A stretch of DNA of 64,000 nt from Rhynochetos jubatus (GCA_027574665.1 CM050672.1:6618001-6682000), one strand, 5' to 3'; shown: positions 1 through 12,520, numbered from the stretch's first letter. The notes: generated from the letters alone by a model not told the origin. Made by a program: numbers and translations.

Positions 1-600
1 TGCGATTATACCTGTTATTAAGTGCTGCACTGAGCGGCTCAGTATTTGCAGTATCATGCCCCTCATATAGGAAAAGCAGCGAGTGCAAGGTGATTAAGCT
101 ACCGTAGATAGCCTATTTATCTAACCTTTCTCTTAGATTAAAATCAGGAGTCGCACCCCTTCAAAGTGACGGGCGAGAGCTTGATGCCGTTTTGTAGAGC
201 CTGAGGGTACCGGCCCTAAGAAGGCAGCGTGGGTGACTGGGAACGGTGTCACACGTGGAGGCTGAGGGACCGGCGTTGCGTGGCAGACCGCTTCCAGTTG
301 CCGTGCATTGCTGAAGCATCATCAGAAATTACTCAGAGTGATTATTTTGATGGATGATGTGTTAGCAAGATATACGTGCGGATCAGATGGATGCCAACGG
401 CTCGAGATTAATAAGTAATTGTAAAAAATAGACCACAGGAGCCGTCAATCCAATTTTAGCACTTGCATTTGTTGATTAGCGGGTTGGTTTGTATTCAAGT
501 GCTGCCGAGGAGGAGACAGCAAAACTGCCCAACCCCGCTGCCATCGTCTCCCTTGGCCACCCCTGCTCCCACGAGCAGAGCAGCACAAGTGGTGCCCGCC
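1..600. other. Intron, nothing recognised
   Basis: Mixed composition, AT-leaning near 330-480. No gene, repeat or RNA seen. Confidence 0.5.
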
Positions 601-648
601 CACCCCCTCTGCCACCCCCTCTGCCACCCCCTCTGCCACCCCGGCTGC
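601..648. repeat. Four-copy 12-bp tandem repeat
   Basis: Three exact copies of CACCCCCTCTGC at 601-612, 613-624 and 625-636, then a variant CACCCCGGCTGC at 637-648. A C-rich array that runs directly into a G-rich tract on the same strand. Confidence 0.95.
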
Positions 649-670
649 GGGAGGGGTGGTGGTGGGGGGG
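649..670 (+). other. G-quadruplex motif
   Basis: Four G runs of at least three (649-651, 653-656, and two within 664-670) with short loops, immediately after the C-rich 12-bp repeat. Folding is inferred from the motif only. Confidence 0.5.
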
Positions 671-1268
671 TGTGACAGGCAGGGTCCCCAGCCTACCCTG
701 CGCTTGTGTCACCCCAAACCCTGGCTGCACGCCCACCTCGCCCCTCCTCTGCGGGAGAAGCGCGCTGTGCCTGGGAGGGGTTTCATGTTGTTTTCTACAT
801 TTTAAAAGGAATCCCCTTCGTCTCCGGGTTGTTTTACCGAGGTTTTATTCCCGCTGGTATTTCTGGCAATAATTATACTGCAGGCGTGTTCGACAGTCCC
901 ACTCCCGTACCGCTGAAGTCGCTGTGAACAGAATTGGGCTCCAGTTAAGCTTTTAAACAGAGAGTCCTGCATGGAGGAATCCGTCGGGTTTTATTTCTTG
1001 TCGGCTCTTTCTGAGCTGTGTTTGCACAGAGAAGGGGTCAGGGCATCGATTGTTTGTATGATTTGCAAGTAACACAGAAAAGACAATCAAATTGGATTGG
1101 AGTCTGTGTGTGGAGAAAAAAAAAATCATTGATTACTTTATATAAATACACAGAAAACAAATTCTGTGGGATAATTATCCTTCTCTGTGTGACTGGTTTT
1201 CTGAGGCTTATTATGCCTGTCTGGAATTTTATTTTGAAATCACCTTCCCACACTTTGCAAACTAAGTT

Positions 1269-1284
1269 TTATTTTTAAAAATAA
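1269..1284. repeat. 16-bp perfect AT palindrome
   Basis: TTATTTTT followed directly by AAAAATAA, at the end of an AT-rich stretch (960-1290) that also holds a run of ten A at 1116-1125. Confidence 0.9.
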
Positions 1285-1615
1285 TGGCAAAAGCAGACTT
1301 TTCCTGGCTGAGAAAGGCAGTGCCCACAGGGCTGGGAGCTGCATGGCGATGGGGGATGCGGATGCTGGAGAGGTGATCCTTGGAAAGGGTTTCTGCTCAG
1401 CTCAAACCCGATGAGCGGTTTGGCTGGTGTCCTTCGGGGAGGGCTGGCAGGACATCCCAGCCCAGCTCTCCCCCCACCTGCACACACGGACTCTGACCCA
1501 TACGGTTCCCCCTTCCCAAAGCAAATAGCTTTGGAGAAGCAGCTTGACAGCACCTGAGACCAGCTCGCAGGCTCAGAAAACGGAGACCGGGGGAACCTTC
1601 CCCGCAGGCAGCCTG

Positions 1616-1655
1616 CCTGCCCACATCCCTGCTGGCCTGCCCACATCCCTGCCGC
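1616..1655. repeat. Two-copy 20-bp tandem repeat
   Basis: CCTGCCCACATCCCTGC is repeated exactly at 1616-1632 and 1636-1652 within two adjacent 20-bp units. Confidence 0.9.
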
Positions 1656-2089
1656 TTGCTCCCGGTGCAGGGTACCAGCACACAGAAGGCAGAGCGGCGC
1701 TTGCCCTGGCCAAAGGGCAGGTAGCCGAGGGCCGGGAGCGGGCTGGGTTGGAGCCCTGTGCGTGGGAACCTGCAGCGGTGCCGATGGTGCCGCACACAGG
1801 TGCCCAATGGGGATCCGGCCCCCCCAGCCTCCCGGGCCCAGCAGGCTGCCAGGCTGCTGCGGGATTCTGCGTCCTGCACCTTCCCTCTTGCAAGCAAAGC
1901 GCCCGTTTGGGGTGTTGTGTTTGTCCTGGTTTTAAATCGCTCTATCGCCTTTGTGGCTTCTGCATTTCCACGTGTGTTTCTGTGGCCACGCACCCAGCGC
2001 TCAAGCATTTATGGGTGATAAAGTTATTTCAGGTCATGAGATGCTTTGTGTGTCAGATAACGTATTCCAGTAATTTCAGCAGGATATAA

Positions 2090-2240
2090 GGGTGGCAGCG
2101 TAAATTGTTTGGTGGTAAATTAATTCTGAATACATTTGAATAACAATGTTACCTCTTTATCGCAGAATAGTCTAATTATTTGATCTCGGCATCCTCTTGA
2201 GAACTTCATACAGGAAATTAAGATCAAACCACAAACCAGA
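2090..2240. other. AT-rich patch, possible conserved noncoding element
   Basis: Low-GC, nonrepetitive sequence with AATTAATTC, TTTGAATAACAATG and CTAATTATTTGATC. It stands out against the GC-rich 2290-2480 that follows. Candidate only; conservation not tested. Confidence 0.3.
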
Positions 2241-5200
2241 AAAAAATAGTCCCTCATATTCATCACAGAGCAGGAGCGCGGCCAAAATAAACAGCCCTAT
2301 TAGCACTGGGCTGCTTCCTCCGCGCGGGCACGCTCCCCCCGGCCGCGGGCACCAGCACGTCCACCTCCCCCACGGGCGGGAAGGCGGCAGATTGACGCGG
2401 AACGTGAGCGGTGAAGGAGCCTCGCGTGGATTTGCGTGCAGGGATGGACGCGGTCGCTCTGCCCGGCACAGAGCCCACGCCTTCGCAGGCTGCCTGCTCC
2501 TGCTGCACGGCCACTTCGGGCTTTGGCAGGTGCAAATCCACCGCCACCGCTTCAAACTTAATCTCTCCATCTCTGGATGCTTTTACTGATGAAATAAATG
2601 GGGGGTGATAGCGTGAGAAGATTTCTGTGAAGCCTTCACGACGCAGTCACGCACAGAGCAATGCTAAACGTAATTCAGTCTCCGGCAAAGCTGGGTCTCT
2701 CTTGTCCTGGTGAATGAAGTGCTCCTTTGGGACAGATCCACAGTCTCACAAATTAGCGATCCCAAGCGGAATCCAGCTTTTCCTTCTCCGTTTGTTGTGT
2801 GGATGCCAGCAGCTGGGCTCAGCAGAGGGCACTGGCCTCCCGGCTCCCACCCCGCCTGCGTGTTTCTAGCCACCTTCCTCCTGCCAGCTCCCGAAGGCTG
2901 CGTTCTTCTGTTAGCTATCATCACCAATTTCCAAGCGTTTGCATGGAGTAGCTCTGCCAGAGTAGCTACGATGCTGGAGTCTCTCACGGAGACACAATAT
3001 CAAATAAAACCCGACACTGCACAGTCTGTTTGTAGCAGGCATTAAGCCTCGTAATCCCATGTATTGCGTTTCTCCACCAGTTACGCCGTGCAATCTCCTC
3101 TCCCTCTTTTGGCTGGAGGTTTCATGTGAGGCTGTCTAGACTTCTTTTTTCTTCCTCTGCATACTTAGAAGACGGGCTGGTGGAAGTCTCTGGGTAAGGC
3201 AGATAACGAGTTGAAAGCACTAGAACTCCATGGGCGAGGGGGGAGAGAGGCAAATGTTGGAGAGGAGCTGAGGGCTGAACGCGAGGATAAAAACTGCGCT
3301 GTGGCGATGCTGCCAAAGGGAAGAGATGAGAAATGAGGAGTGCTGGTTGTCTTACGGCCGTGAGAATCGAAGTGGCTGTGACTGCGAGTGATGCTGTTTG
3401 CAGCGACTGCGGGAGGGGGGGATCCTGACGCTCCACCAGTGAATACGGGGGGCTCTGGGCCCCTGAGAGGGTCCAGCTTGTCTTTTTGGGCAGGGACTGT
3501 CTGGGTTTGGGCTGACGTACAGGGGATTCAGATGTGATGGGGCTTGTGTATTACTACTGTTGTTCACCAACAGTAAAAACAGGGATAATGTGCTGTATTT
3601 ACCACTCATAATAAAGCCTAAAATAGACACAGGTCCTTACCACAGGCAAGAGCTCCTAAAGCAGGCGGAAGGCTCAGTTCACTGCTTTGTCTTTGCTCCA
3701 GCACCAGCTTTTCTTTGTGGCTGTCTGTTAACCCCTTCTGCTCTCGCCTGCTGCCGCCCCCCCCTTGCTCTGCTGCCCCGCAGGGAACCTGCCTCTGACA
3801 TTACAGCTTCATCCCCCAGGTTTGCACTACGAGACGCTTGCCATGTCGAGTGTTACCCGAGTGCTCAGCAGCAGCAGTGTTTAAATGGTGCTTTAAATCT
3901 GCAGCAAGACGTTGCACCTAAATACACAAATATCGACGCGACCGCTCCGTTATTTCTGGGAGGGAGGGTGATCGGGAAAACACCGCTGGGTTGCACACAC
4001 CACTGGGGAGAGCCCTGGGGTACCCGCGCGTCAGGCCATCCCCAGCGCTGCTCTGCACAGCCCCCTGCGCACACCGCATTGCCCAGCCTCTGCAGCAGCG
4101 TAAGGAAGGACAGGAAAGCAAACGCTGGCCATCGGTACAAGAGGTCACCGTGCTGTATTATTTAATACTTCAGCCCGGAGACCTGCTCAGACTTGGGTTC
4201 TTGTTGCTGTGCCCCAGCCAACCAGCACCCCGCAGTGTGGGGTCCAGTGCCTAGAACAGAAACCAGAACTGTGAAGTAGTAAGGGAGCACCCCGCACACA
4301 CAGTGCTGAGGCTTGGGACATTCCCAAAAGCATCGTGACCTGGAAAACTGCCGGAAGGACTGGGCTTCCAAAGACTTGGACTGCGTGGATACGGCCCCAG
4401 GGTGACCTTGGCTAGGCACGCACCCCTCCATCGCCCGAGGCCGTGGGCTGGAGAAGGCAGGCAGTGGTTCTGCCGCGGCCGAGAGCAGTGCTGGGGTGGG
4501 CAGCGTTGCTGCAGGCCGCCCTTCGCTGGCTGTCACCGTGCAGGTTATTTGCTGCACGCAGTCTGGGGGGATAGCAAACACCTCAACCCTCTCATTTTGT
4601 AAATAGTCAGCCGGGCTGTGCTGATTCACCTGGGACAGTTTTGCTCCACCGTGTCTGAGGTAGAAGAGCCACCAGTTATTTCACTTTATGAGGCTGTTTC
4701 TGTCTCTGTGCACTCCGCCAGCACAGAACCCATCTCTGGGGGTGCAGGAAAGCAGGAAGGCAGAGGGGTCTCGGGATGTCGGACAGCCCGAGCACGGGCA
4801 GAGGAGCGTGTTGTGTAGCCTCAGGCACCAGCACGGGAAGAGAGGGTCACCGAGATTAAAATAATGAGACGAAGAGGATGCTGTGGGAGTGGTGGAATAA
4901 ACCTGCCACAGTGCTTAATAGTGCAAAAGGAAAAGAGGAAATACAAGATTTCTGGGTTTTTGCTTAGAGGTCCCCTAAAGGGAGAGACCGTGCAGGCTGG
5001 CATGAGGAGGAGAGAGACTGCACAGCACTGCTGCCTTGAAAAGTCGCTCTAGCGAGACACAGCGCGCGGCACGATGGCGACAGACTGTAAAGATTTAATT
5101 AAATACACAGGGGATTTGGGGAACGGGGCTCTGGTTTTCAGCTGTAAGTTGTTCCTGCCTGTGCCCTTTAGATTTGCAGGTAAATGCTCTCCCAGGCAGC

Positions 5201-5788
5201 ACGAAGGATGCCGTAACACGTTTTGTCAGGTGCCTGGGCATGAGCATGACTCTGGTATGAGATGGCCCACGCAGGTATCACATGGCAGAAGCAAATGGAG
5301 TAGTCCTGCCAGCCCCTGCCAGCCCCCCCAGGCAAGCCCACAGTCCAGGGCAGTGTGAAAGTGCTCCTCCACCTTGCACTGGCCACCAGCGCTGCTGGCG
5401 AGGGTCTGGAGAGACCCGGGTTGGTGCCTGGCTCAGCCCCCAGCCCCGCCAGGAACTGATGCACCAAAGACTCACCCACCTGGAGACAAAGCCCCCAGTT
5501 TGCACCTTTCTCTTTGAACAGCCTGACCTTCTTGCTCAAGTCACGCTAAGGCTAACGCCAGACTAAGGAGTATTTGCACCTTGGATTAGGAGATTAGTCT
5601 GGGTGGTTACTGAGGCAGAAAAACATCCCTGTCCAGCAAAGTTTTGAAGTAGACATATAAACCAGCTAATATCAAGGGGATAAAACAAAGCCTTAGGATT
5701 ACATAATTGTTGAGATAGATTCTTGACTCTGGGACTTGCACCTTGCTCACCACTCTGGAAACTGGGTGCCCAGGGATAGGAAGGCTCT
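2241..5788. other. Intron, nothing recognised
   Basis: GC-rich 2290-2480, otherwise mixed. A run of eight C lies near 3756-3763. No CR1 or coding similarity before the CR1 at 5789. Confidence 0.5.
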
Positions 5789-6597
5789 GCAGAGGGATCT
5801 GGACAGGCCAGACTGATGGGCCGAGGCCAACTAGATGAGATTCCACAAGGCCAAGCGCTGTGTCCTGCACCTGAGTCACAACAACCCCAGGCAGTGCTAA
5901 GGGCCTGGGGACGAGGGGCTGGAAAGCTGCCCGGCAGGAAAGAACCTGGGGGAGTTGGTTGACAGCGGCTGAATGTGAGCTGGCGTGTGCCCAGGTGGCC
6001 AACGGCATCCTGGCCGGCATCAGGGACAGTGTGGCCAGCAGGACCAGGGCAGGGATTGTCCCCCTGTGCTGGGCACTGCTGAGGACACACCTCAAATCCT
6101 GGGGTCAGTTTGGGCCCCTCACGGCAAGAAGGACACTGAGGGGCTGGAGCGTGTCCAGAGAAGGGAACGGAGCTGGGGAAGGGGCTGGAGCACAATTCCT
6201 GTGAGGAGCGGCTGAGGGAGCTGGGGGGGTTCAGCCTGGACAGGAAGAGGAGGCTCAGGGGAGACCTGATTGCTCTCTACACCTCCCTGAAAGGAGGGTG
6301 AAGAGGTGGGGGGTTGGTCTCTTCCCCCAAGTGACAAGACAAGAGGGAACAGCCTCAAGGTGTGCCAGGGGAGGTTTAGGCTGGATATTAGGGAAAACAT
6401 CTTCCCAGAAAGGGCTGTCAGGCATTGGAACGGGCTGCCCAGGGAGGGGGCGTCACCATCCCGGGAGGGATTTAAGAGCTGTGTGGACATGGCGCTCAGG
6501 GACATGGTTTAGGGTAGACTCGGCAGTGCTGGGTTAATGGTTGGACTCAACGATCTTAAAGGTCCTTTCCAACCTAAATGATTCTATGATTCCATGA
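5789..6597 (+). mobile_element. CR1 LINE, 5'-truncated, reverse-transcriptase end plus 3' UTR
   Basis: Longest CR1 copy here, about 810 bp, in the same orientation as GRIK3. Broken frames still show the C-terminal part of CR1 ORF2: ACAQVANGILAGIRDSVASR near 5985-6045, a VQRRERSW-like run near 6150, and RFRLDIRENIFPERAVRHWN near 6370-6430. The frame shifts several times and a late GPLTARRT stretch replaces the usual family residues, so it is inactive. The 3' end has the CR1 ending (GGACTCAACGATCTTAAAGG, then CCAACCTAAATGATTCTATGATTCC). This copy differs in sequence from the three similar copies at 17.6, 19.9 and 28.7 kb and belongs to another CR1 subfamily. Confidence 0.95.
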
Positions 6598-7309
6598 CTT
6601 AAATTAGCCTTCCATCCTTGACATCTGCAAACAGCAGCTTCAGGAGCATTCATTAGTGCCACTGCAGCAGTTTGGGTTATAACGGTGCTTCGTGTGTCCA
6701 ATGAGGAATGGGAAGAAGCCATCGACTGCTCTCGCAGAGGCCACTGGATACTCATTAGCTGGTAATGACATTTGATTGCTACAGCATGTCCTTTGTTCAA
6801 ATTGGGGACTTGGAGGTGAACAGACCAGCTCTTTGAACTCACCAGTACCCAGGTGAATAGGAACATAAGCCCTTCTTAAAATAACAGAGCTGGTAGTGCA
6901 ACATCCACATTCAATTAAAGATGTGGAAGTGTATGGTGAGAGAAGCAGCATTAGCTGGGGGCGGCTTTCCCCCACTTTAGTGAATAGATGGCTGTCATCT
7001 CTTACTGATCTCCCAGGACGAAACAGTAAACAAAATCTGGTTTAACCCACAAATTTAGCTTAGTTACGGCTGTCTATTGGGACTGAAGTGTTAGACTTGT
7101 TGGGTAGTTTTGCGGCGAATTCAAAGCACTCAGAAGGAAGGCACAGCAGTGATTTTAAATTCCACCCCCTGTGAGACACCGCACCTGCCTGGGCTCACGG
7201 GCTGGTGGGATTTTTCCCTGGCTGCAGCAGAAACTGTGTGTTAGGGCTGATTTTGTGGTGAATGAGGCAAATGGCTACGGCACGTGCTTAGCAGAGGACC
7301 TGAGAACAG

Positions 7310-7450
7310 GTTTCCGCGGGAAGGGCAGACCCAGGCTTCGCGTTGGGAGCGGCGCACGCCACACCCGCCCCTCCAGCTCTGCTCGCCGGGCACATGCCGC
7401 TCTGCCTGCACGGGCGCTGCTCGGGGCTGCGGCGCCAGCGCGAAGCCGTG
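7310..7450. other. CpG-dense patch
   Basis: CpG-rich for 140 bp (GCGGCGCACGCC, CTGCGGCGCCAGCGCG). Not long enough to call a CpG island; no exon or promoter seen. Confidence 0.4.
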
Positions 7451-8569
7451 TCTGCCAAAAGGGAGCTCCTCTGCTGGGAACGCGGCCTTCAAGTCCTCGG
7501 TGAAGAATAACGTGTGCGTCTGTGTCGCTGCAGCGTCTGGGAGTTTGGAAAAAAGATGGCTGTTCTCATCGCTGGGTAAAGAAGGGTTTTATTCAACGGA
7601 ACGGGTCTGCTCGGTCTGAGTCGCTCTGGTTCACGCCTCACTGGAGGGCAATTATTAATCTCTCATAGTCTGCACAAGGGTGGCTGGCGGAGACTTTCTA
7701 GTAAAAATTAGAGCAGCTAAAACCATTTCCTAGTGGTTTCTATAGCCATTTGCATTCTGCTACGCACGGAAAGAGTTCTGAGAGTGTGGTGACATCTGAG
7801 CGCAGCACGGGCAGCGACAGGGTCTGGATCCTCCGTGCTGGAGAAGGAGACACAAACCGTCCTCGAAGAGCACAGCATCAGCATCTCGCTGCAGACTTTG
7901 CCTTCTGCTCTACAGCGCGGGCAGCAGTTTCTTGGGCACGGCTCCAGAGAAGTCATGTACTGGCCTCTGGGGCGGTGTCACGCCCGACGCTCGGCAAGTA
8001 CCGTCTTGCAGCAGTTTTCAATCACTGCCAACACGTGGCTGGGAGCATGGCTCCGGTTTCTGTGTTGAGAGGTACGGGAACATTATGGCACCAGGATGTG
8101 ACACGGAGATTTTTGTAAGGGACTCAGCTCGGCAATACCACGGTCATAACTTGCAGGAATATTTGTATTCTCACCTCCAGATTCCTGTTAGAGGAAGTTT
8201 ATCACAGACCATCTCACACGCTTTTCCCCGGAGAAAGCATCCAGGTGTTTCCTAGCTAAAGCACGTCTGTTAGCTTAGCTTTTGCTGTTGTTTATTAATA
8301 CTGCTATAAGGCATTTTGGTGACATTCTTTGCCTGAGTTTTTTAAAAGCCTCTGCCTTCCCCTTGTTGCTGCTCCTTCCCTTCGGAAGCAGGAGTAAGCT
8401 TGCTACCAGGAAAGAAACACGAGACAAACTTGCCAAACCCAGGCCCAGCAAACCCACTGGCCAGATCTCCAGAAGGACACTGAGGTGGATGGTTTCTCTG
8501 AGCTCTAGATATTTCATTTTTCATCCCAATTTCCCTTTGTTCTCCTTGTTTGCTCCGATTCCTGCGATG

Positions 8570-8890
8570 TTCCTGCTCCCTCTCTGCCCACACCCCGGAG
8601 CTCGGGTGCCGCCGGAGGCCGGCGGAGCACAGGCAGGTTCCTCCCCTCCGCACGTTGTTGCGGGATGCTCCCCGTCGCAGAGCCCAGCTCTCGGCAGCCT
8701 CCTGTGTGCCGCAGCGTTTTGGGGCACCTTCTTGCTCTCCGGGGATCTCCTGTGGCTCCCAGCTCGGCCGCCGCAGCAGCGCAGCCCGGGATGCGAGCGC
8801 CCGAGGGCTCTGCGGTTCCTCCGCCGTCACCCTGCCCGCTGGCAGCGCGCTGCTCACCGCAGCGACGCCCCGAGCAGCCTCGCAGCCACG
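8570..8890. other. CpG-dense patch, possible orphan CpG island
   Basis: About 320 bp with frequent CpG (TGCCGCCGGAGGCCGGCGG, GCTCGGCCGCCGCAGCAGCG). It is the longest such patch in the window. Frames are open on both strands, as expected of high GC, but none resembles a known protein or a GRIK signal peptide. Confidence 0.4.
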
Positions 8891-9054
8891 CAAGGCAAGT
8901 TCACCTCCTAGAGAGCTGTGGGAAGGAAAACCCGTCATTTAGCACTGGAGAACTCCAAGTGTTGTTCTTCCATTGGATGTGCAGCAGAAGGTACCTCGTG
9001 ATTAACCTTAGAGTATAAGCTTTTTCCTTTGCCTGGGCAAGACAGGTTTATAAT

Positions 9055-9190
9055 ATTTTCTCTTTGTTTTTCAACACTGGATTCTTAGCACAGACAGTGA
9101 TTTATTGAATAATCAATTTCCTTATCTATGTAATACATTAAAGTGATCCATCAATGCCAGATAATCAATCCAGCTTGGGATTTTAAGTGT
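9055..9190. other. AT-rich patch, possible conserved noncoding element
   Basis: Contains ATTGAATAATCAAT (an imperfect dyad) and GATAATCAATCC, both resembling PBX/MEIS-type sites. Not repeat-derived as far as I can see. Confidence 0.35.
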
Positions 9191-10639
9191 GTAGGAGTGT
9201 ATGTATGTGTACTCGTACATATATTTTCCTCCTGTATCGTTGTCAGGCCAAATAACGTCTCCCTTTCTGGGCTCCTTTTTCAGTGACTTTTGTTTATGGT
9301 GTGTAAAGGAAAATCACGACGTTATATTACACCTTGTAAGTTTTACGGTACTTGAGAGGTTTATGCGGTATGAATGTAAAGGGCAATGCAATAATGCAAA
9401 GGGCAGCGAGACATTTTTAAGCACAGAAGGATACACACGGAGCTGCAGAGATAAATCTGGGTGGATAATCATCCCACAGTGTCTCTCCTATTTATGAGAG
9501 AAAAAGCTATTCACTGCAAATCATGCTACAGGTCACTTTTGCCCTGGTCTCTGGCTCTGCTTTGCATCATAGGCAGCTTTAAATTGTTCTTAATCTAATT
9601 TGGGATCTCTGCCCTGGTACGCTGCTGGGCTCTGCTGTGTCCTGCCCCAGCCGAGGTGGGCTCAGCCCTGGGGAAGGACGATGTGGCGCCCCATCGCTTA
9701 CGTGGTGCGTTGGTCTTGTGCAGTTCAAGGACTTGAGCAAGTGGCAGATGGTTTGGCTGTCCTCTGCGCGTTAGGGAAGGGTTCATCTAGAGCATCAACC
9801 ACGGGAGGACGCAAGCGGAATCAAAGTTACCCACCCTGAAGTTTACAGATCGTTTAGATGAGGAAGAAGAGGCTGCGTTCCGCCTTCCCCCGGTTTGGGT
9901 GTTTGCTGCCGGACTCGGCTCCGATTGAGGTGGGCAGAAAACCCCCTCGGAGAGCAGGTCTGGGAATTTTAGCGAACACCGTCCATGCAAACAGAGAAAC
10001 TTCACGGCATCTTGCTGCTGTCAGATTTCTTAAACAATCAAGCAGTGGGTCCTTCTCAAGTGTGAATATTCAGAATTCAGCACTTGTAATTGGCAGTAGA
10101 GTTGGAGACAAAATGTCATTCCTTTCTGAGGTCAAGATAAGTTTTACACAGAGGTCACTGTTCCATGTGCTTCATTCAAAATCCAATTTGTTTTGTGGGC
10201 TTACGACAGCGGAAACACTGATTATTGTGCTATCTCCACACGTTCAGTACTTGCTGTTGCAGGAAAAGATTTTGCTTTAATTACTCTGGGTCTTAACTGT
10301 CTGGCACAGAGAGGGGATTTTCCTGATTTGAACCATCTCATCAGATGTTGAGAACTGAACAGGAGACTGGAAATGTCGAGATGTGGCAGGGCCCTGAGGC
10401 GTTCCCAAGGTGCAGAAGCGGGCCGCCGGCTGGCAACGTGTTTCCCATCCCAACCGCAGCTCTCCCGCAAGGCGACTTTGAAGCTTGGCGGCTCCGGCCA
10501 CAGTGTGCAGTTTGGGGGTGGGCATGCACTGCACCCCAGTTCTGCAGAGCCTGCAGCCTCCTCGGCGCTCGCTGCAGACCTGCTGCAGCCCGGCGTGCCA
10601 TCACCAGCCCGTTTTTTTATGCAGTAACGCTATTACCAT
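9191..10639. other. Intron, nothing recognised
   Basis: Mixed; 10380-10610 GC-rich with open frames on both strands but no protein similarity. Confidence 0.5.
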
Positions 10640-11480
10640 TTTAAGCTGAAACAGGGACCTGTGAAAAGGAGGTTCTTGGTTTAAATTTCTGGTCTATAAA
10701 ATCTTAAATATCTGTTCTTCCTTTATAGGGAAAGAAAACCATTTTCTTCCTCATTTTATGCACTTTTCTTCATAGGAATTTTTATTTCTGCAAGATCAGT
10801 TTTTGTCATCTTTGCTTAGAAGAAATTCCAAATGAGGCCTTGGACGTTTAGCTTCAGGGTGATATCTGGGCTTGGCTCATCATATCTGAATGGGAATCGG
10901 ATCTTTAGTTTCTTTTCCTATTCATCTACATCACGGGGAAAGGGTTACCCAGCAAGCGTGGCGCGTGATCTTAGATAAGCCGATAACGATGAAAATGTAG
11001 AGCTTGTCTTTGCACAGATTATCAACTTCACTTAAGATTAAAATTATAAATAAAAGTGTCGAATATAAACAATCCTTCGTTCTGGCAGCTACCTTCAACC
11101 CCCGTGTGTCTGCCCACAGTCAACCCTGACCTTGTACATGTGCCCATCTGCTTATAAACTGGTCAGGCGGGTAGTTATGCCCGTATTTACCTCACGTTCT
11201 TATATATTCATGTGGAGGTGGTTATTTGAGGAAAACCAGAAAATATTTTCTTGTCTGCAGTGTAACTTTATACGTTAAGTGTGGCAATTTCAGTTGCTGG
11301 ATCCATCTCCTCCGATTAGAGGGAGAGCAATGGCATACTAAAATCTGAAACCCAGCCTGATTTGCATGTCCTTATCTTTACGTTACGAATTCGCATTTGG
11401 TTTTAGTACTTTTTGGAGGCAATTCTATCCTAATTAACTTTCCCTTTCTTGCCTTCTCGCGCTCTTCCTCCAAGAGCCTC
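10640..11480. other. Long AT-rich intronic block
   Basis: About 840 bp of low-GC, nonrepetitive sequence, densest at 10960-11300 (AAGATTAAAATTATAAATAA near 11034, octamer ATTTGCAT at 11360). Possible conserved noncoding DNA. It ends just before a CR1 fragment at 11569. Confidence 0.35.
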
Positions 11481-11568
11481 CCCAACACTGTGAGTGCAGC
11501 AACAACCCAACCACACAGATGAGCCCCAAGAAAACCCCACGATCCCCGTTCAGGATTTCACCTTGGCA

Positions 11569-11637
11569 GATCACCGAATGGTTTGGGTTGGGTTGGAAGG
11601 GCCCTTAAAGCCCACCCAGTTCCAACCCTTCACTAGA
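11569..11637 (-). mobile_element. CR1 LINE 3' end, short fragment
   Basis: About 70 bp of the complement of a CR1 3' UTR, recognised by ATCACCGAATGGTTTGGG followed by TTGGAAGGGCCCTTAAAGCC and CCAGTTCCAACCC. A GGGTTG doubling occurs inside it. The far boundary is uncertain; sequence to 11700 may be degraded CR1. Confidence 0.8.
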
Positions 11638-12099
11638 TGCACCCTGCCGTGCCGTCTTGCCCTAATAAGAGCCAAATCTGTCCCCTTGCACTGCAGCTCC
11701 CCCACGCTATCTTCCTTTCAGACACCGAGCTCCTGGCCTCAGTAGTGAAGTAATTAATACAGTTTAAATCTTGAGCAAGCTGGAATTTAAGAAAAAACTG
11801 CATTCACAGGCTTCCCCAGCAGCGGGCTGGGATCGTCGCTTATCGCCAGCGCCTGGAACAAGCCGCTCGCATGTTCCTTGTGCCCCACAGACCCCGCGAG
11901 GTGCCCCAGCCCGGGGAGAGCACCGCTCTTCTGCGCGTCCCACGCTGACCGCACAGGGACTCGCCTGGCCCCGCTCCGGTGAGTTTTCCCCCAGCCTGGT
12001 GACCGTCTACATTCAGTACTGGCCCAGGAGTCTGATCTGCATCTTGTGACTGCGTTATTAAGGTCATTCCATGTGGTTACATGACTCTGCGCCTTTTGT
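11638..12099. other. Intron, nothing recognised
   Basis: Follows the short CR1 piece; 11870-11980 is GC-rich. No feature. Confidence 0.5.
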
Positions 12100-12520
12100 T
12101 TGTGGGGAAACCTATTTCCATGAGTTATGAAAATTTACGCCAACGGGACTGTAATTCGTAAATTTTTATGACAGCACCATTTTGAAAGAAAACACAGCGA
12201 AACCAGGGTAATAAAACTTGCCATTAAGGGAGTGGACTGGTGAGTCCTGGAAAGAATTCTTGTCCAAGGATTATTTATGATCATTACACACCAAAATGTG
12301 TTTTTGCATTTTTATTGCTGGCAAATTACTTGTAAACCCACTAGGGAGCTAATGATTTTTCCTCTGCGGCCATGCTACTTCATGTTGCTTCTTTACATAT
12401 ACATTTTTGCAACCAGTTAAGCCATCACTTTTGATTTATAACAACAGTAATTATTTCTAAGTAGCCCGGGTGTTAAAGGGTTAACCATCCTTTGATTTCA
12501 GCTGACAAACGCTCCATGAC
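12100..12520. other. AT-rich patch, candidate conserved noncoding element
   Basis: Homeodomain- and POU-like words (TTATTTATGATCATTACAC, TTGATTTATAACAACAG, TTATTTCTAAG) and TCCTTTGATTTCAG near 12489 (TCF-like). Unique sequence without simple repeats. Confidence 0.35.

Larger units (their letters stand above)
671..2089. other. Intron, little recognised
   Basis: GC-rich at first, AT-rich 960-1290, GC-rich 1290-1900. Only the palindrome at 1269 and the 20-bp repeat at 1616 stand out. The open frames at 1397-2089 on both strands are GC artefacts. Confidence 0.5.
6598..9054. other. Intron between CR1 and the 9-kb patch
   Basis: Apart from the CpG-dense patches at 7310 and 8570, unremarkable. A POU octamer ATTTGCAT lies at 7748. 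Confidence 0.5.

Noticed and set aside
1397-2089. Overlapping long frames on both strands
   Set aside because: Open because of high GC and few TA-containing stops; neither resembles a protein family.
8342-8942. Overlapping frames of about 200 codons in the CpG-dense patch
   Set aside because: Checked as candidates for GRIK3 exon 1; no signal peptide followed by the conserved first strand, and no phase-1 donor.
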